A stretch of DNA of 48,197 nucleotides from an uncultured Clostridia bacterium (GCA_937880755.1 CALGRX010000014.1:1-48197); one strand, 5' to 3'; positions 15,109 to 24,201 are shown, counted from the stretch's first letter. Made by a program: numbers and translations. Notes: generated by a model not told the origin, from the sequence alone.

Positions 15109-16560
15109 ATGCAAAAAGTTAGAACCAGATTTGCTCCAAGCCCAACGGGATTTATGCACATAGGCAACTTGCGCACGTGCTTGTACGCCTACTTGTTTGC
15201 GCGCAAGAATGACGGCACGTTCGTTTTGAGGATAGAGGACACCGATAGAGAAAGATACGTAGACGGCGCGGTAGACGTCATCTACAACACGCTCCGCAAG
15301 GCGGGCATCGAGCACGACGAAGGTCCCGACAAGGACGGCGGATACGGACCGTATATCCAATCCCAGCGCAAGGGTATGTATCTAGAGTATGCCAAGCAAC
15401 TCGTTGAGAGGGGCGGAGCGTACTACTGTTTTTGCACCAAAGAGCGACTTGACAGCCTAGCCGACAAGGACGGCGTTAAGAAGTACGACAAACACTGCCT
15501 AAGCCTAACCAAAGAAGAAGTCCAAGCAAGGCTTGATGCGGGCGAGCCTTACGTAATTAGACAAAATATCCCTACCGAGGGCGTAAGCGAATACGACGAT
15601 ATGGTTTTCGGACACATCAGCGTGCCCAACGAGGATATGGAAGACAATATTCTCATCAAGTCGGACGGCATGCCTACCTACAACTTTGCCAACGTCGTTG
15701 ACGATCACCTCATGGCAATCAACTACGTTATTCGCGGAGTAGAGTACCTCTCGTCCACGCCTAAGTACAATCTCTTGTACGACGGTTTCGGTTGGGAAAG
15801 ACCTCACTATATGCACCTCTCGCCAATTATGAAGGACGCCCAACGCAAGCTCAGCAAGCGTTACGGCGACGCCAACTTCGAGGACTTTATCGCCAAAGGT
15901 TACTTGCCGGAGGCAATCGTCAACTATATAGCGCTACTTGGCTGGAGTCCAAAGGGCAACCAAGAAAAGCTCTCTATGCAAGACCTCATTGAGCAATTTG
16001 ACGTAGAGGGAATATCCAAGTCGCCAAGCATATTCGACGAGCAAAAGATGCGTTGGCTCAACGGCGAATATATCAAAGCTCTCAGCGTAGACGAGTTCGT
16101 CGAGGTAGCAACGCCATACTTCGAGCAGTCGGAAGTAGCCGGCAAGTACGACTATGCCAAACTTGCAAAGCTTCTCATTCCAAGGACGGAAATTCTCAGC
16201 GAAATCCCCGACAAAATCAACTTTTTGGCGCACTTCGGCGAGTACGACGTCAATATGTTCGAGCATAAGAAGATGAAAGTTACCTTGCCTATCGCCTACG
16301 CATCTCTGGTAGAGTGCAAGAAAGTGTTGCAAAACGTGAGCGCCGAGGAATGGTGCGACGAAAAGCTCAAAGAGTACGTAGGCGCGGTTGCCACCACGCT
16401 ATCTTGCAAGAGCGGACAAGTATTCTTGCCGTTGCGCCTTGCTATCACCGCAGCCGCAACCACCCCGGGCGGAGCAACGGAAATGGCGGAACTGCTCGGC
16501 AAGGAAGAAACGCTAAGACGTCTAGACTTCTCCATAGACCTATTGTCCAAGAGCCTATAA
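15109..16560 (+). CDS. gltX: Glutamyl-tRNA synthetase
   Basis: A 483-residue class I aminoacyl-tRNA synthetase that charges tRNA-Glu. The ATP motif FAPSPTGFMHIGNLRT contains HIGN (17-20) in place of HIGH, as is usual for GluRS. LRIEDTDRERY binds glutamate, and the KMSKS counterpart is RKLSKRYGD near 240. The C-terminal helical domain is the anticodon-binding part. CFC and HC (about 115-140) might be a zinc site. The ATG at 15109 follows GAGGAAAAA; an in-frame ATG nine codons earlier has no such site. The codon choice is GC-richer than in the accessory genes, as expected for core genes. A palindromic terminator follows. Confidence 0.95.
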   Translation: MQKVRTRFAPSPTGFMHIGNLRTCLYAYLFARKNDGTFVLRIEDTDRERYVDGAVDVIYNTLRKAGIEHDEGPDKDGGYGPYIQSQRKGMYLEYAKQLVERGGAYYCFCTKERLDSLADKDGVKKYDKHCLSLTKEEVQARLDAGEPYVIRQNIPTEGVSEYDDMVFGHISVPNEDMEDNILIKSDGMPTYNFANVVDDHLMAINYVIRGVEYLSSTPKYNLLYDGFGWERPHYMHLSPIMKDAQRKLSKRYGDANFEDFIAKGYLPEAIVNYIALLGWSPKGNQEKLSMQDLIEQFDVEGISKSPSIFDEQKMRWLNGEYIKALSVDEFVEVATPYFEQSEVAGKYDYAKLAKLLIPRTEILSEIPDKINFLAHFGEYDVNMFEHKKMKVTLPIAYASLVECKKVLQNVSAEEWCDEKLKEYVGAVATTLSCKSGQVFLPLRLAITAAATTPGGATEMAELLGKEETLRRLDFSIDLLSKSL

Positions 16561-16637
16561 TCAACGCCATAGTAGTATAACGATATTAGTTTATATTTTC
16601 TACGACGCGCCAACGATTAAAACAAACTAAATTATGT

Positions 16638-16666
16638 AAAAAAGTCGATACGTATCGACTTTTTTG
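16638..16666 (+). terminator. Terminator of gltX with TCGATACGTATCGA core
   Basis: A-tract, AAGTCGATACGTATCGACTT, then T-tract. The palindrome core is at 16645-16658. The structure is symmetric and could work on both strands. Confidence 0.85.
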
Positions 16667-16670
16667 TTTT

Positions 16671-16916
16671 GACGGCGGATATACTTCGTTATGCATTGTC
16701 AAGCGGTAATTTTTCTCACTCACGTACGCATAGTATGCTCGCATCGATAAAATCACCGCTTTCCTCGCCTAACTCGCATCTCCACCGTCAAATGGTGGAT
16801 AGCGGATATGCGTCGTTATGCATTGTCAAGCGGTAATTTTTCTCACTCACGTACGCATAGTACGCTCGTTTCGATAAAATCACCGCTTTCCTCGCCTAAC
16901 TCGCATCTCCACCGCC
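16671..16916. repeat. Two tandem copies of a ~120-bp inverted-repeat unit
   Basis: Copy 1 (about 16671-16790) and copy 2 (about 16794-16916) are nearly identical across AAGCGGTAATTTTTCTCACT and TAAAATCACCGCTTTCCTCG. Each copy is itself palindromic: GGCGGATA-T-CG at the left pairs with CGCATCTCCACCG at the right, and AGCGGTaATTTT pairs with AAAATcACCGCT inside. A divergent relative lies at about 25095-25190. No gene is seen. This looks like a non-coding, hairpin-forming dispersed element. Origin unknown. Confidence 0.8.
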
Positions 16917-17130
16917 AAAAGCCTCCTTTGTGTAAAGGGAGGTGTCAACGCGGCTGACGGAGGGATTTTCCTACTACCATTGCGATAGCAACGTAGTGGA
17001 AAGTGGCAATCTCAATTCTTACGTTATTGCGGTGGAGCGAAGCGAAACTAGGCAATCTCAGTCCGATTGCCTATTGATATCACTGCAATTTAATACAAAA
17101 ATAAATCTCTACGTACTATAGGTTTCGTCT
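16917..17130. repeat. Dispersed intergenic repeat (CCTTTGTGTAAAGGG / GGCAATCT family)
   Basis: Contains TCCTTTGTGTAAAGGGAGGT, GACGGAGGGATT, CATTGCGATAGCA and two GGCAATCTCA boxes. The same words recur at 29520-29800, 31300-31410 and partly at 47940-48090, always between genes. With the tandem repeat before it, this accounts for the gene-free stretch from gltX to rpsR; I see no open frame with a ribosome site. Confidence 0.65.
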
Positions 17131-17137
17131 AAGACAA

Positions 17138-17166
17138 AAAAAAGACCGCGCTTTTGCACGGTCTTG
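17138..17166 (-). terminator. Terminator of the rpsF-ssb-rpsR operon
   Basis: AAGACCGCGC (17142-17151) pairs with GCACGGTCTT (17156-17165), with one mismatch, and a run of eight T follows on the minus strand. Confidence 0.85.
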
Positions 17167-17184
17167 ATTTGTTTGTCCTTTTGC

Positions 17185-17433
17185 TTAGTCGGCTACGTAT
17201 GGGAGCAAAGCCATAACTCTAGCTCTCTTGATAGCTTCTGCAAGGATTCTTTGGTGCTTTGCACAAACACCGCTCATTCTTCTTGGAAGGATTTTGCCCG
17301 ACTCGCTGATATACTTGCGGAGCTTAGCAACGTCCTTATAATCGATTTCTTCTACCTTATCAACGCAGAAGGTGCAAACTTTTTTGCGTGGGACTCTCTT
17401 AGGAGCACGCTTAACTACCTTTTCTTCGCTCAT
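17185..17433 (-). CDS. rpsR: Ribosomal protein bS18
   Basis: 82 residues. The conserved core is IDYKDVAKLRKYISESGKI and ILPRRMSGVCAKHQRILAEA, ending in the typical basic helix IKRARVMALLPY. Cysteines in VCTFCVDK plus C57 and H59 (GVCAKH) suggest the zinc-binding form, as in some other bacteria. It binds 16S rRNA with S6 in the 30S platform. It is last in the operon, 15 bases after ssb, with a good ribosome site (AAGGAG). Confidence 0.97.
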   Translation of the reverse strand: MSEEKVVKRAPKRVPRKKVCTFCVDKVEEIDYKDVAKLRKYISESGKILPRRMSGVCAKHQRILAEAIKRARVMALLPYVAD

Positions 17434-17448
17434 TTTTAATTCTCCTTA

Positions 17449-17850
17449 TTAGAATGGAAGTTCGTCGTCAACGATGGTGAGGTCGGAGATATCGTTACCG
17501 CTCTTTTTTGGAGCTGGTTTTTCTTCTCCTTCGCCACGGTTTGCCGATGACAAGAACTCAACTTCGTCGGCGGTAACTTCTACCGACGTTCTTTTAGTGC
17601 CGTCGTTGGCTTCGTAGTTACGAATTTGGATAGAACCGGAGACGGCAACTTTTCTGCCTTTAGTCAGATTGTTGTAACAGTTGTCGGCAAGACCTCTCCA
17701 AGCGATAACGTTAAAAAAGTCAGCCTCGTTATTCTCTCTAGAGAAACGACGATTTACTGCGACGGTAAATCTACAATAATCTATGCCGTTAGGTGTGGTG
17801 GCTTTTTCGGGGTCTCTGGTAAGGTTGCCTGTCAAAAAAATCTTATTCAT
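17449..17850 (-). CDS. ssb: Single-stranded DNA-binding protein
   Basis: 133 residues. The N-terminal OB fold (1-105) opens with MNKIFLTGNLTRDPE and contains FTVAVNRRF, DFFNVIAWRGLADNCYNNL and GRKVAVSGSIQIRNYE. A short linker leads to the acidic tail DDELPF, the conserved tip that recruits repair and replication partners. Slightly short for the family (150-180), as in many Clostridia. It lies between rpsF and rpsR, the classic arrangement, with a 10-base gap to rpsF. Confidence 0.96.
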   Translation of the reverse strand: MNKIFLTGNLTRDPEKATTPNGIDYCRFTVAVNRRFSRENNEADFFNVIAWRGLADNCYNNLTKGRKVAVSGSIQIRNYEANDGTKRTSVEVTADEVEFLSSANRGEGEEKPAPKKSGNDISDLTIVDDELPF

Positions 17851-17860
17851 ACAATACTCC

Positions 17861-18139
17861 TTATTTGCGAATAATCATGCATCTAACGCAGTTCTCGGAA
17901 ATCTTGACGAAATTCTCAAGTTCTGCAGGCACGGTCGCTTGCGCGCTGAATGTCCACAATACGTAGTAACCTTCCGTAGTGTAGTCGATAGGGTAAGCAT
18001 ATTTTTTCGTTCCCCACTTATCGGTGCTTTCAACAGCGCCGTTAGCGTTGATAATGCTTTCTACCTTGTCGCATACAGCTTGCTTTTCTTCATCAGAAAT
18101 TGCATTTTTGATAATGAGTAAAAGCTCGTACTTGTTCAT
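17861..18139 (-). CDS. rpsF: Ribosomal protein bS6
   Basis: 92 residues, beginning MNKYELLLIIKNAISDEEK, with GAVESTDKWGTKKYAYPID in the middle and a C-terminal ENCVRCMIIRK. It pairs with S18 in the 30S platform. The start follows AAGGAGG. The open frame runs much further upstream, but that part covers the promoter and leader and is not coding. First gene of rpsF-ssb-rpsR. Confidence 0.96.
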   Translation of the reverse strand: MNKYELLLIIKNAISDEEKQAVCDKVESIINANGAVESTDKWGTKKYAYPIDYTTEGYYVLWTFSAQATVPAELENFVKISENCVRCMIIRK

Positions 18140-18151
18140 AGAAAACCTCCT

Positions 18152-18190
18152 TTTGGACTGATGTCCCCCACTCTCGGGTAGGGGCAAGGA
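18152..18190 (-). promoter_or_regulatory. Possible S6:S18-type autoregulatory leader hairpin
   Basis: In the rpsF leader, CCCCTAC (18178-18184) pairs with GTGGGG (one G-U pair) around the loop CCGAGA, directly followed by GGAC-ATCA-GTCC and then the Shine-Dalgarno site. A CCG-containing hairpin here recalls the known S6:S18 binding motif of rpsF leaders, by which the operon represses itself. I cannot verify the full consensus by eye. Confidence 0.4.
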
Positions 18191-18216
18191 TTTTGAAATA
18201 TTCAAAACGTAAATAG

Positions 18217-18245
18217 AATATACCAAAAAAAACATAATTTGTAAA
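18217..18245 (-). promoter_or_regulatory. Promoter of rpsF-ssb-rpsR
   Basis: On the minus strand TTTACA (18240-18245), 17 bp, TATATT (18217-18222). It gives a leader of about 70 bases. Confidence 0.75.
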
Positions 18246-18425
18246 GCAAAAAATATCGTTTTGTCGTCAAAGTTAATATTAATATTATTTAACCAAAGTA
18301 TCAACGTCAATGATAGGGAGCGAGCCAAACGCTATACGATGATTGCACGACAAGTGCAATCGAGTCAAAGTGACGGTGAGCGACTATGGCGTGAGAGCAC
18401 AAAATAATTCTTTACAATTTAGCCC

Positions 18426-18454
18426 TTTACAAAATTGGTTATTTATAGTATTAT
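18426..18454 (+). promoter_or_regulatory. Promoter of the membrane-anchored exported protein gene
   Basis: TTTACA (18426-18431), 17 bp, TATTAT (18449-18454). Between the two promoters of this region (18246-18425) I see no gene, only a perfect hairpin GATTGCAC/GTGCAATC at 18341-18361. Confidence 0.75.
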
Positions 18455-18486
18455 ATATATAATACAATTAATTAAGAGGTGAAATT

Positions 18487-19926
18487 ATGGCTATTGGAAC
18501 AGCAAAGTTACCAAAATGGGCGCTTGCGCTCATCATCGTAGTAGTAATTCTCGGTGTTCTTGCGGGCACGGTAGGCATCGTCTTTGCCGTATTGAGCAAA
18601 AATGCACGACCTGCACCTGATCCTGCAGGCACTACCGACGCAATTATGAACGTCAACGGCTATCAACAAAAGGTAGCGGACGTAAATACTCTTGCACTTG
18701 TCGACAAGGGCAAAATCGTAAGCGTACAAGAGATGCTTACCGCGACGGGTCTTGACGTCAACAAGGCAGAAGACAAGGCTCAAATCGCAGAGTACATATA
18801 CAATATGGCTGTGCGCAACAACGCATCCGTTCAAGGCTCGGCATACGAAGTGCTTACCGACGCAACCGTCAACGCATATAAAGTAAACGCATTTGGAATC
18901 AAGATGGACTACTTCAACGTAGGTCTTCGTAGCACCTATTCTTCCATGACGGGACCTAACGGCCATTTTAGTCAGACTATATCCGGCGTAACCATTCTTG
19001 ACCTTCAAGGTTTAGAGGCGGTAGGCAATACCCTCAAGAGCAACTTTGGCTACAATATTCAGTCTTTCAGCAACGGTGATTTCAACGCATTTAGACAATC
19101 CAGCAACGGTGGCGCGATCTTCCTTTCCGAAGAAGACGAGGGGTACAAATATATCTTGGGCGCAACCAAGACTGAGAGCACCAAGTTCCCTACCAAGACG
19201 GGTAAAAACTTTACCATCAGCGCGGCAACTGCCGGCACTGCAACTCCATCTCCGTTGTTTACGGCAACCAATTGGTGGGACGCGCTTCCTGATATGCCTG
19301 TAGTTGACAAAGACGGCAACCCTGTCAAAGTAGAAGGCGACGTATATGGTGTTCCATATGCCTACGAGCTTGGTAGCTACGGAGCAGGTTGGGCAAAATA
19401 CGACTTCCAAAAGGACTATCTCGATTTGGAAAAAACCAAGGTAGAGTATAGTGCAAGGGACGATATCTACACCCTAACTCTTGCAGTCAAAGAGGACAAA
19501 ATCGATGAGGCGTGCAAGTACGCTAAGGGCGACCTCATCAAGGATACGCAAGCATATTTGCGTTTGAAAGACCCTAAGTATACCAAGCTTGAAAACACCA
19601 TTCAAGTATACGGCAACGGTCTCATCAAATGTTGGGTAAGAGACGAGATAATGGGCTCTACCGAAAACGCACAACTCAAAGTTCTTCCAGGTGAAGCGGC
19701 GGGAGGCGGCAACACCGGCAACTCTTCGGTAACCGTATTCTCTTACGACGAGAGAGACTACAATGCCGAGAGAATGGCAGCACTCTATTGGCCTGAGCTC
19801 GGCAATGCAACCTTGTTCAAGGGCGCAGTAGCAAACAAACAACTTGATTTGTCTGCATATCCTACGCTTACGACCTATGCGCCTGACGTATGGGGCAAGA
19901 CATACGAGCCTAAGGTAAGAAAATAA
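18487..19926 (+). CDS. Membrane-anchored extracytoplasmic protein of unknown function
   Basis: A 479-residue protein. Residues about 10-38 are one strong membrane segment (WALALIIVVVILGVLAGTVG) that follows a basic start, giving an N-terminal anchor with the rest outside. A Pro-rich linker (ARPAPDPAG) follows. The exterior part is soluble, rich in Asn, Tyr, Thr and Asp, with no motif I recognise and only one cysteine, near the C-terminal third. There is no lipobox. The start follows AGAGGTG. It is 70 bases upstream of the NahK-like gene and reads the same way, so they may be co-transcribed, past a hairpin at 19946-19971 that has no T-tract. Function unknown. Confidence 0.75.
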   Translation: MAIGTAKLPKWALALIIVVVILGVLAGTVGIVFAVLSKNARPAPDPAGTTDAIMNVNGYQQKVADVNTLALVDKGKIVSVQEMLTATGLDVNKAEDKAQIAEYIYNMAVRNNASVQGSAYEVLTDATVNAYKVNAFGIKMDYFNVGLRSTYSSMTGPNGHFSQTISGVTILDLQGLEAVGNTLKSNFGYNIQSFSNGDFNAFRQSSNGGAIFLSEEDEGYKYILGATKTESTKFPTKTGKNFTISAATAGTATPSPLFTATNWWDALPDMPVVDKDGNPVKVEGDVYGVPYAYELGSYGAGWAKYDFQKDYLDLEKTKVEYSARDDIYTLTLAVKEDKIDEACKYAKGDLIKDTQAYLRLKDPKYTKLENTIQVYGNGLIKCWVRDEIMGSTENAQLKVLPGEAAGGGNTGNSSVTVFSYDERDYNAERMAALYWPELGNATLFKGAVANKQLDLSAYPTLTTYAPDVWGKTYEPKVRK

Positions 19927-19996
19927 AACAACAATAATATTTACACGGCAATCGTCTGACGGCGGTTGCCGAATAACATTGACAACGGAGAAATAA

Positions 19997-21091
19997 ATGA
20001 CTAATTTATCTATCGCCAAACAGTTTTGCTTTCAAGGGGAGATAAGGTGCATCGCGCCTTTCGGCAACGGACATATCAACGATACCTTTTTGGTAGAATG
20101 TGAAGACGGAGAGCAGTCTTATAAATATGTTTTGCAAAGACTCAACACCAACATTTTCCCCGACTATCAAGGTTTGATGAACAACGTTGCACTCGTCACC
20201 GACTTTTTGCGTAAGAGCATTATTGATAGAGGCGGCGACCCTAATAGAGAGTGTATGACGCTCGTTCCGACGCTTGATGGGAATATCTATTATTACGTAG
20301 ACGGACATTGTTGGCGAGCATACATTTACATAGATAACACCGTAGCTTATCAAATCGTAGACGATGCGTCGGTTTTTGCCGATTCGGGACGTGCATTTGG
20401 CAAGTTTATCGCGGGGCTTGACGATTTTGACGCAACCAAACTCGTAGAGGTTATCCCCAACTTCCACAACACCGTAGATAGATTTGACAAATTTGAACAA
20501 GCTATCAGAGATAATTTGTCGGGAAGAAAAAAGACGGCAGAAGAAGAGATACTCTTTGCTACGTCGCACAAAGGCATCACTTCCGTGATAGTCGATGCGC
20601 TTGCTAAGGGTGAGATTCCGCTCAGAGTTACGCACAACGATACCAAACTCAACAACGTGCTTATCGATGCAACCACGGGCAGAGCAATATGCGTAGTCGA
20701 TCTTGATACCATTATGCCGGGGTCGCTTTTGTATGATTTTGGTGACAGCGTTAGGTTTGGTTGTTCCACGGCGTTGGAGGACGAGCCCGACCTCGACAAG
20801 GTAGACTTCGATCTCAACCTTTACGACGCGTACTGCCAAGGTTTTCTTGACGGTATCGGCGACAAAATTACAGCCAAAGAAGTTAGTATGTTACATATAG
20901 GCGCCATTATGATGACGTTCGAGTGTGGAATTAGATTTTTGACGGACTATCTCAACGGCGACACCTACTTCAAGACGTCGTATCCCGAGCACAATCTCGT
21001 CAGATGTCGTACTCAATTCAAGTTGGTACGTCAAATGGAAAAGTCAATTCCACAGATGGTGGAAATTTCAAAAAAATATAGCACAAAATAA
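19997..21091 (+). CDS. APH-fold sugar kinase, N-acetylhexosamine 1-kinase-like
   Basis: A 364-residue aminoglycoside-phosphotransferase-fold kinase. The catalytic loop is RVTHNDTKLNNVLID (about 213-227) and the metal motif is CVVDLDTIMPGSLLYDFGD (about 234-252). The N-terminal lobe has PFGNGHINDTFLVE and YVLQRLN, which match the NahK (LnpB) family that phosphorylates GlcNAc or GalNAc at C1. The next gene is galE, the partner of NahK in the lacto-N-biose/galacto-N-biose pathway, supporting this reading. No lacto-N-biose phosphorylase lies in the window, so salvage of free N-acetylhexosamines for the glycan locus is an alternative. The start follows CGGAG. Confidence 0.8.
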   Translation: MTNLSIAKQFCFQGEIRCIAPFGNGHINDTFLVECEDGEQSYKYVLQRLNTNIFPDYQGLMNNVALVTDFLRKSIIDRGGDPNRECMTLVPTLDGNIYYYVDGHCWRAYIYIDNTVAYQIVDDASVFADSGRAFGKFIAGLDDFDATKLVEVIPNFHNTVDRFDKFEQAIRDNLSGRKKTAEEEILFATSHKGITSVIVDALAKGEIPLRVTHNDTKLNNVLIDATTGRAICVVDLDTIMPGSLLYDFGDSVRFGCSTALEDEPDLDKVDFDLNLYDAYCQGFLDGIGDKITAKEVSMLHIGAIMMTFECGIRFLTDYLNGDTYFKTSYPEHNLVRCRTQFKLVRQMEKSIPQMVEISKKYSTK

Positions 21092-21107
21092 ATAAAGGAG
21101 AACGAAA

Positions 21108-22121
21108 ATGAGTGTATTAGTCACAGGCGGAGCAGGTTATATCGGTAGTCATACCGTCATTGATTTGCTTGACAACGGCTACGAAGTAGTGGTTGTGGAC
21201 AACCTTTGTAACAGCAAAAAAACCGCGCTTGACAGAGCGCAAGAGATTGCAGGCAAAAGCGTAAAATTTTACCAAGCCGACGTATGCGATATGGAGGCGT
21301 TGCGTAATATTTTCAAGCAAGAGGATATTGATTCCGTAATACATTTTGCGGGACTCAAAGCAGTGGGCGAGTCTTGCCACAAACCGCTTTTGTATTATCA
21401 GAACAATCTTATATCCACGCTCAATCTTATACAAGTAATGAAAGAAAACGATTGTCGCAACTTGGTATTTTCCTCGTCCGCGACGGTTTACGGACAGCCA
21501 AAGAGCGTACCAATCAAAGAGGATTTTCCTCTGTCTACCACCAATCCGTACGGCGCAACCAAACTTATGATTGAGAATATGCTTAGGGATATATACAAGG
21601 CTGACCCAACCTTCAATATCGCATTGCTTAGATACTTCAACCCAATCGGTGCGCACAAGAGTGGCAAGATTGGCGAAGACCCTAACGGCATTCCTAACAA
21701 TCTTATGCCTTATATCACTCAAGTTTGCATAGGCAAATTGCCTGCGGTCAACGTGTTCGGCAACGATTATCCAACGCACGACGGCACGGGCGTGAGAGAT
21801 TATATCCACGTAGTTGACTTGGCTCACGGACATATACTTGCCCTCAAAAAGTTGGCAACGAATTGCGGACTCGTAACCTACAATCTCGGTACGGGAGTCG
21901 GTTACAGCGTGCTGGATATGATACACGCAATGGAAAAGGCAGTCGGCAAGAGCATTCCTTACGTTATTGCTCCTCGTAGAGCGGGCGATATTGCGGAGTG
22001 CTACGCCGACGCTAGCAAGGCAAAAGAAGAAATAGGGTTTGAATGTCGTCACGGCATCGACGATATGTGTGCCGATTCTTGGAGATGGCAGAGCAACAAC
22101 CCTAACGGATACAACGACTAA
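21108..22121 (+). CDS. galE: UDP-glucose 4-epimerase
   Basis: A 337-residue extended SDR enzyme. The NAD site is VLVTGGAGYIGSHTVIDLL, the active-site Ser/Thr is in VFSSSATVYGQP and the catalytic Tyr-Lys is in NPYGATK. Conserved GalE stretches are ALLRYFNPIGAH, GIPNNLMPYI and DYIHVVDLAHGH. It interconverts UDP-Glc and UDP-Gal, and perhaps the N-acetyl forms. It lies 16 bases after the kinase gene with AAGGAG and overlaps the next start by one base (TAATG), so it is in one operon with the WbpM-like dehydratase. Confidence 0.95.
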   Translation: MSVLVTGGAGYIGSHTVIDLLDNGYEVVVVDNLCNSKKTALDRAQEIAGKSVKFYQADVCDMEALRNIFKQEDIDSVIHFAGLKAVGESCHKPLLYYQNNLISTLNLIQVMKENDCRNLVFSSSATVYGQPKSVPIKEDFPLSTTNPYGATKLMIENMLRDIYKADPTFNIALLRYFNPIGAHKSGKIGEDPNGIPNNLMPYITQVCIGKLPAVNVFGNDYPTHDGTGVRDYIHVVDLAHGHILALKKLATNCGLVTYNLGTGVGYSVLDMIHAMEKAVGKSIPYVIAPRRAGDIAECYADASKAKEEIGFECRHGIDDMCADSWRWQSNNPNGYND

Positions 22122-24121
22122 TGAAAAAGCTAAACAAAGATTCTTATACAATGCGGACGATGAGAGAATGGCTTTTGTTCATTCTCGACCTTGTGATAGT
22201 GGCGGTGTGCTTTCTAGGCTCGGCGGTATTATCTCAATTATATATCCTCAATCATCCCGCTATAGAAGAAACTATAATTAGAGACATTTTCATTGCGCTA
22301 CCCGTAGTCGTTGCGTGCTTTTTTGCAAGCTTTTGGCTATTTAGAGTGCCCAAAGTCGTGTGGAGATACGCGCGAGGCAGAGATTATCTACGCATTATAG
22401 GCTCGACAATCGTGGCGATAACGGTATTTGCCATCATCGACCAAACGGCGTTGCACCTAATTGCCAAGCCGGGCGAAAACATACCTATCAATCCCGGAGA
22501 CGGAGCGCAAGTAATCAACGAAAAGATCAAGGCGTATCCCGTATATATTCTTACCGCGTTTACGTCAATATCGGCGTTGTTTATCACTCGCTTCGTGTAC
22601 GAATTTTTGTATTCTAAAGCCAAGGATAAAGTTCAGCCTAAGATTAGGAAGAGGACGCTTATCATAGGCGCCGGATACACCGCTCACACTATTTTGGAAG
22701 AAATCAGCCGTCAAGCCAGCATTTACGATCCTATATGTTTGCTCGACGACGATCCTGACAAGTTAGGAAGAATTATCAACGAGGTACCCGTTGTAGGCAC
22801 TACGGCGCAGATAGCTACCGTCGTTCAAAAATATAATATATCCAATATTATATTTGCAATACCGTCCATAGACGAAGAGGCGCGCAAGCGTATTCTCACC
22901 GAATGTAACGCCACCAACTGCCAAATCAAAGTATTGCCTTATATGAGTGAGATGATTGACAACGTCAACCTCACCAAGCAGATGCGAGACATCAACATTT
23001 CCGACCTTTTGGGTAGACAACAAGTGTCTTTCGGCGACGTGGGCATTGCAGGATATATCTACGACAAGGTGGTTATGATAACGGGCGGCGGCGGCTCTAT
23101 AGGTAGCGAGCTTTGCCGTCAAATTGCCAAGTACAAGCCTCGTCGTATTATCATCATCGAGATATACGAAAACTGCGCTTACGCTATACAACAAGAGTTA
23201 TTGCGTACCTACGGCAAGGACTATCCCGTTTTCGTAGAGATAGTATCCATCACCGACTACGATATGATGGAAGTTATTTTCCAACAATATCGTCCGCAAA
23301 TCATATTCCACGCAGCGGCGCACAAGCACGTACCTCTTATGGAGACCAATCCCGAAGAAGCTGTCAAAAACAACGTTTTCGGTACTAGAAACGTGGTCAA
23401 ACTTGCCGACAAATACAACGTCAAAAAGTTTATTATGGTCAGCACCGACAAAGCGGTCAACCCAACCAACGTAATGGGTGCAACCAAGCGTTGTTGTGAA
23501 GAAATCATACAAGCTATGTCCCAATCGGGTACCAAAACCGAGTTTGCCGCAGTTAGATTTGGCAACGTGCTCGGTAGCAACGGCTCGGTTATTCCGCTAT
23601 TCAAAGAGCAAATCGCCGCAGGCGGACCCGTTACCGTCACGCACAAAGATATCATACGTTTCTTTATGACCATACCCGAGGCGGTTAGCCTAGTTATGCA
23701 AGCGGGCGTATTTGCCAAGGGTGGCGAGATATTCGTGCTTGATATGGGCGAGCAAGTCAAGATAGTGCATCTTGCCGAAAACCTCATTCGTATGATGGGC
23801 TACGAGCCTTATAAGGACATAGACATAGTCTTTACGGGGCTAAGACCGGGCGAAAAGTTATACGAGGAGATGCTTATGAATAGTGAAGGTCTTGCCAAGA
23901 CCGACAACAACAAGATTTATATCGGCAAGCAAGTCGAGCTTGACGTTGAAGAATTTAACAAGCAACTCGACAAAATGCAAAAAATCGTTTTCACCAACGA
24001 CAAGCAAGCTATCGTTGACCAGCTCAAAGTGCTCGTGCCTACTTTTACGCACGACAGCGCCAATATGGACAAGATGATGCAGACCATTCAATTTTTGCGC
24101 AAAGAAAAGCAAGCGCAATAA
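22121..24121 (+). CDS. Membrane-bound UDP-sugar 4,6-dehydratase (CapD/WbpM family)
   Basis: A 666-residue protein of the long CapD/WbpM/PglF type. About 1-165 holds four or five membrane segments. A CoA-binding-like Rossmann domain follows (TLIIGAGYTAHTILEEI, then CLLDDDPDKLG). The catalytic SDR domain begins near 307 with VVMITGGGGSIGSELCRQI. The active site is STDKAVNPTNVMGATK, where Met replaces the usual Tyr, as is normal for this family. These enzymes make 4-keto-6-deoxy UDP-HexNAc, the first step to bacillosamine, QuiNAc or FucNAc sugars. With galE upstream and the glycan locus further right, a role in nucleotide-sugar supply for surface glycans is likely. Confidence 0.92.
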   Translation: MKKLNKDSYTMRTMREWLLFILDLVIVAVCFLGSAVLSQLYILNHPAIEETIIRDIFIALPVVVACFFASFWLFRVPKVVWRYARGRDYLRIIGSTIVAITVFAIIDQTALHLIAKPGENIPINPGDGAQVINEKIKAYPVYILTAFTSISALFITRFVYEFLYSKAKDKVQPKIRKRTLIIGAGYTAHTILEEISRQASIYDPICLLDDDPDKLGRIINEVPVVGTTAQIATVVQKYNISNIIFAIPSIDEEARKRILTECNATNCQIKVLPYMSEMIDNVNLTKQMRDINISDLLGRQQVSFGDVGIAGYIYDKVVMITGGGGSIGSELCRQIAKYKPRRIIIIEIYENCAYAIQQELLRTYGKDYPVFVEIVSITDYDMMEVIFQQYRPQIIFHAAAHKHVPLMETNPEEAVKNNVFGTRNVVKLADKYNVKKFIMVSTDKAVNPTNVMGATKRCCEEIIQAMSQSGTKTEFAAVRFGNVLGSNGSVIPLFKEQIAAGGPVTVTHKDIIRFFMTIPEAVSLVMQAGVFAKGGEIFVLDMGEQVKIVHLAENLIRMMGYEPYKDIDIVFTGLRPGEKLYEEMLMNSEGLAKTDNNKIYIGKQVELDVEEFNKQLDKMQKIVFTNDKQAIVDQLKVLVPTFTHDSANMDKMMQTIQFLRKEKQAQ

Positions 24122-24201
24122 CGTTGCGCCCTTTCATATAGCAACCGTTGCCGTTCAAGGTTGACTTTGGATGGCGACAAAAAAATAAAAAGGAGAAACC
24201 A

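Noticed and set aside
16671..16916. Tandem repeats as a CRISPR array
   Set aside because: Two long adjacent copies with no regular spacers and no cas genes in the window.
18341..18361. Perfect hairpin GATTGCAC/GTGCAATC upstream of the exported protein gene
   Set aside because: No T-tract and no gene ends there, so it is not called as a terminator; mentioned only with the promoter region.
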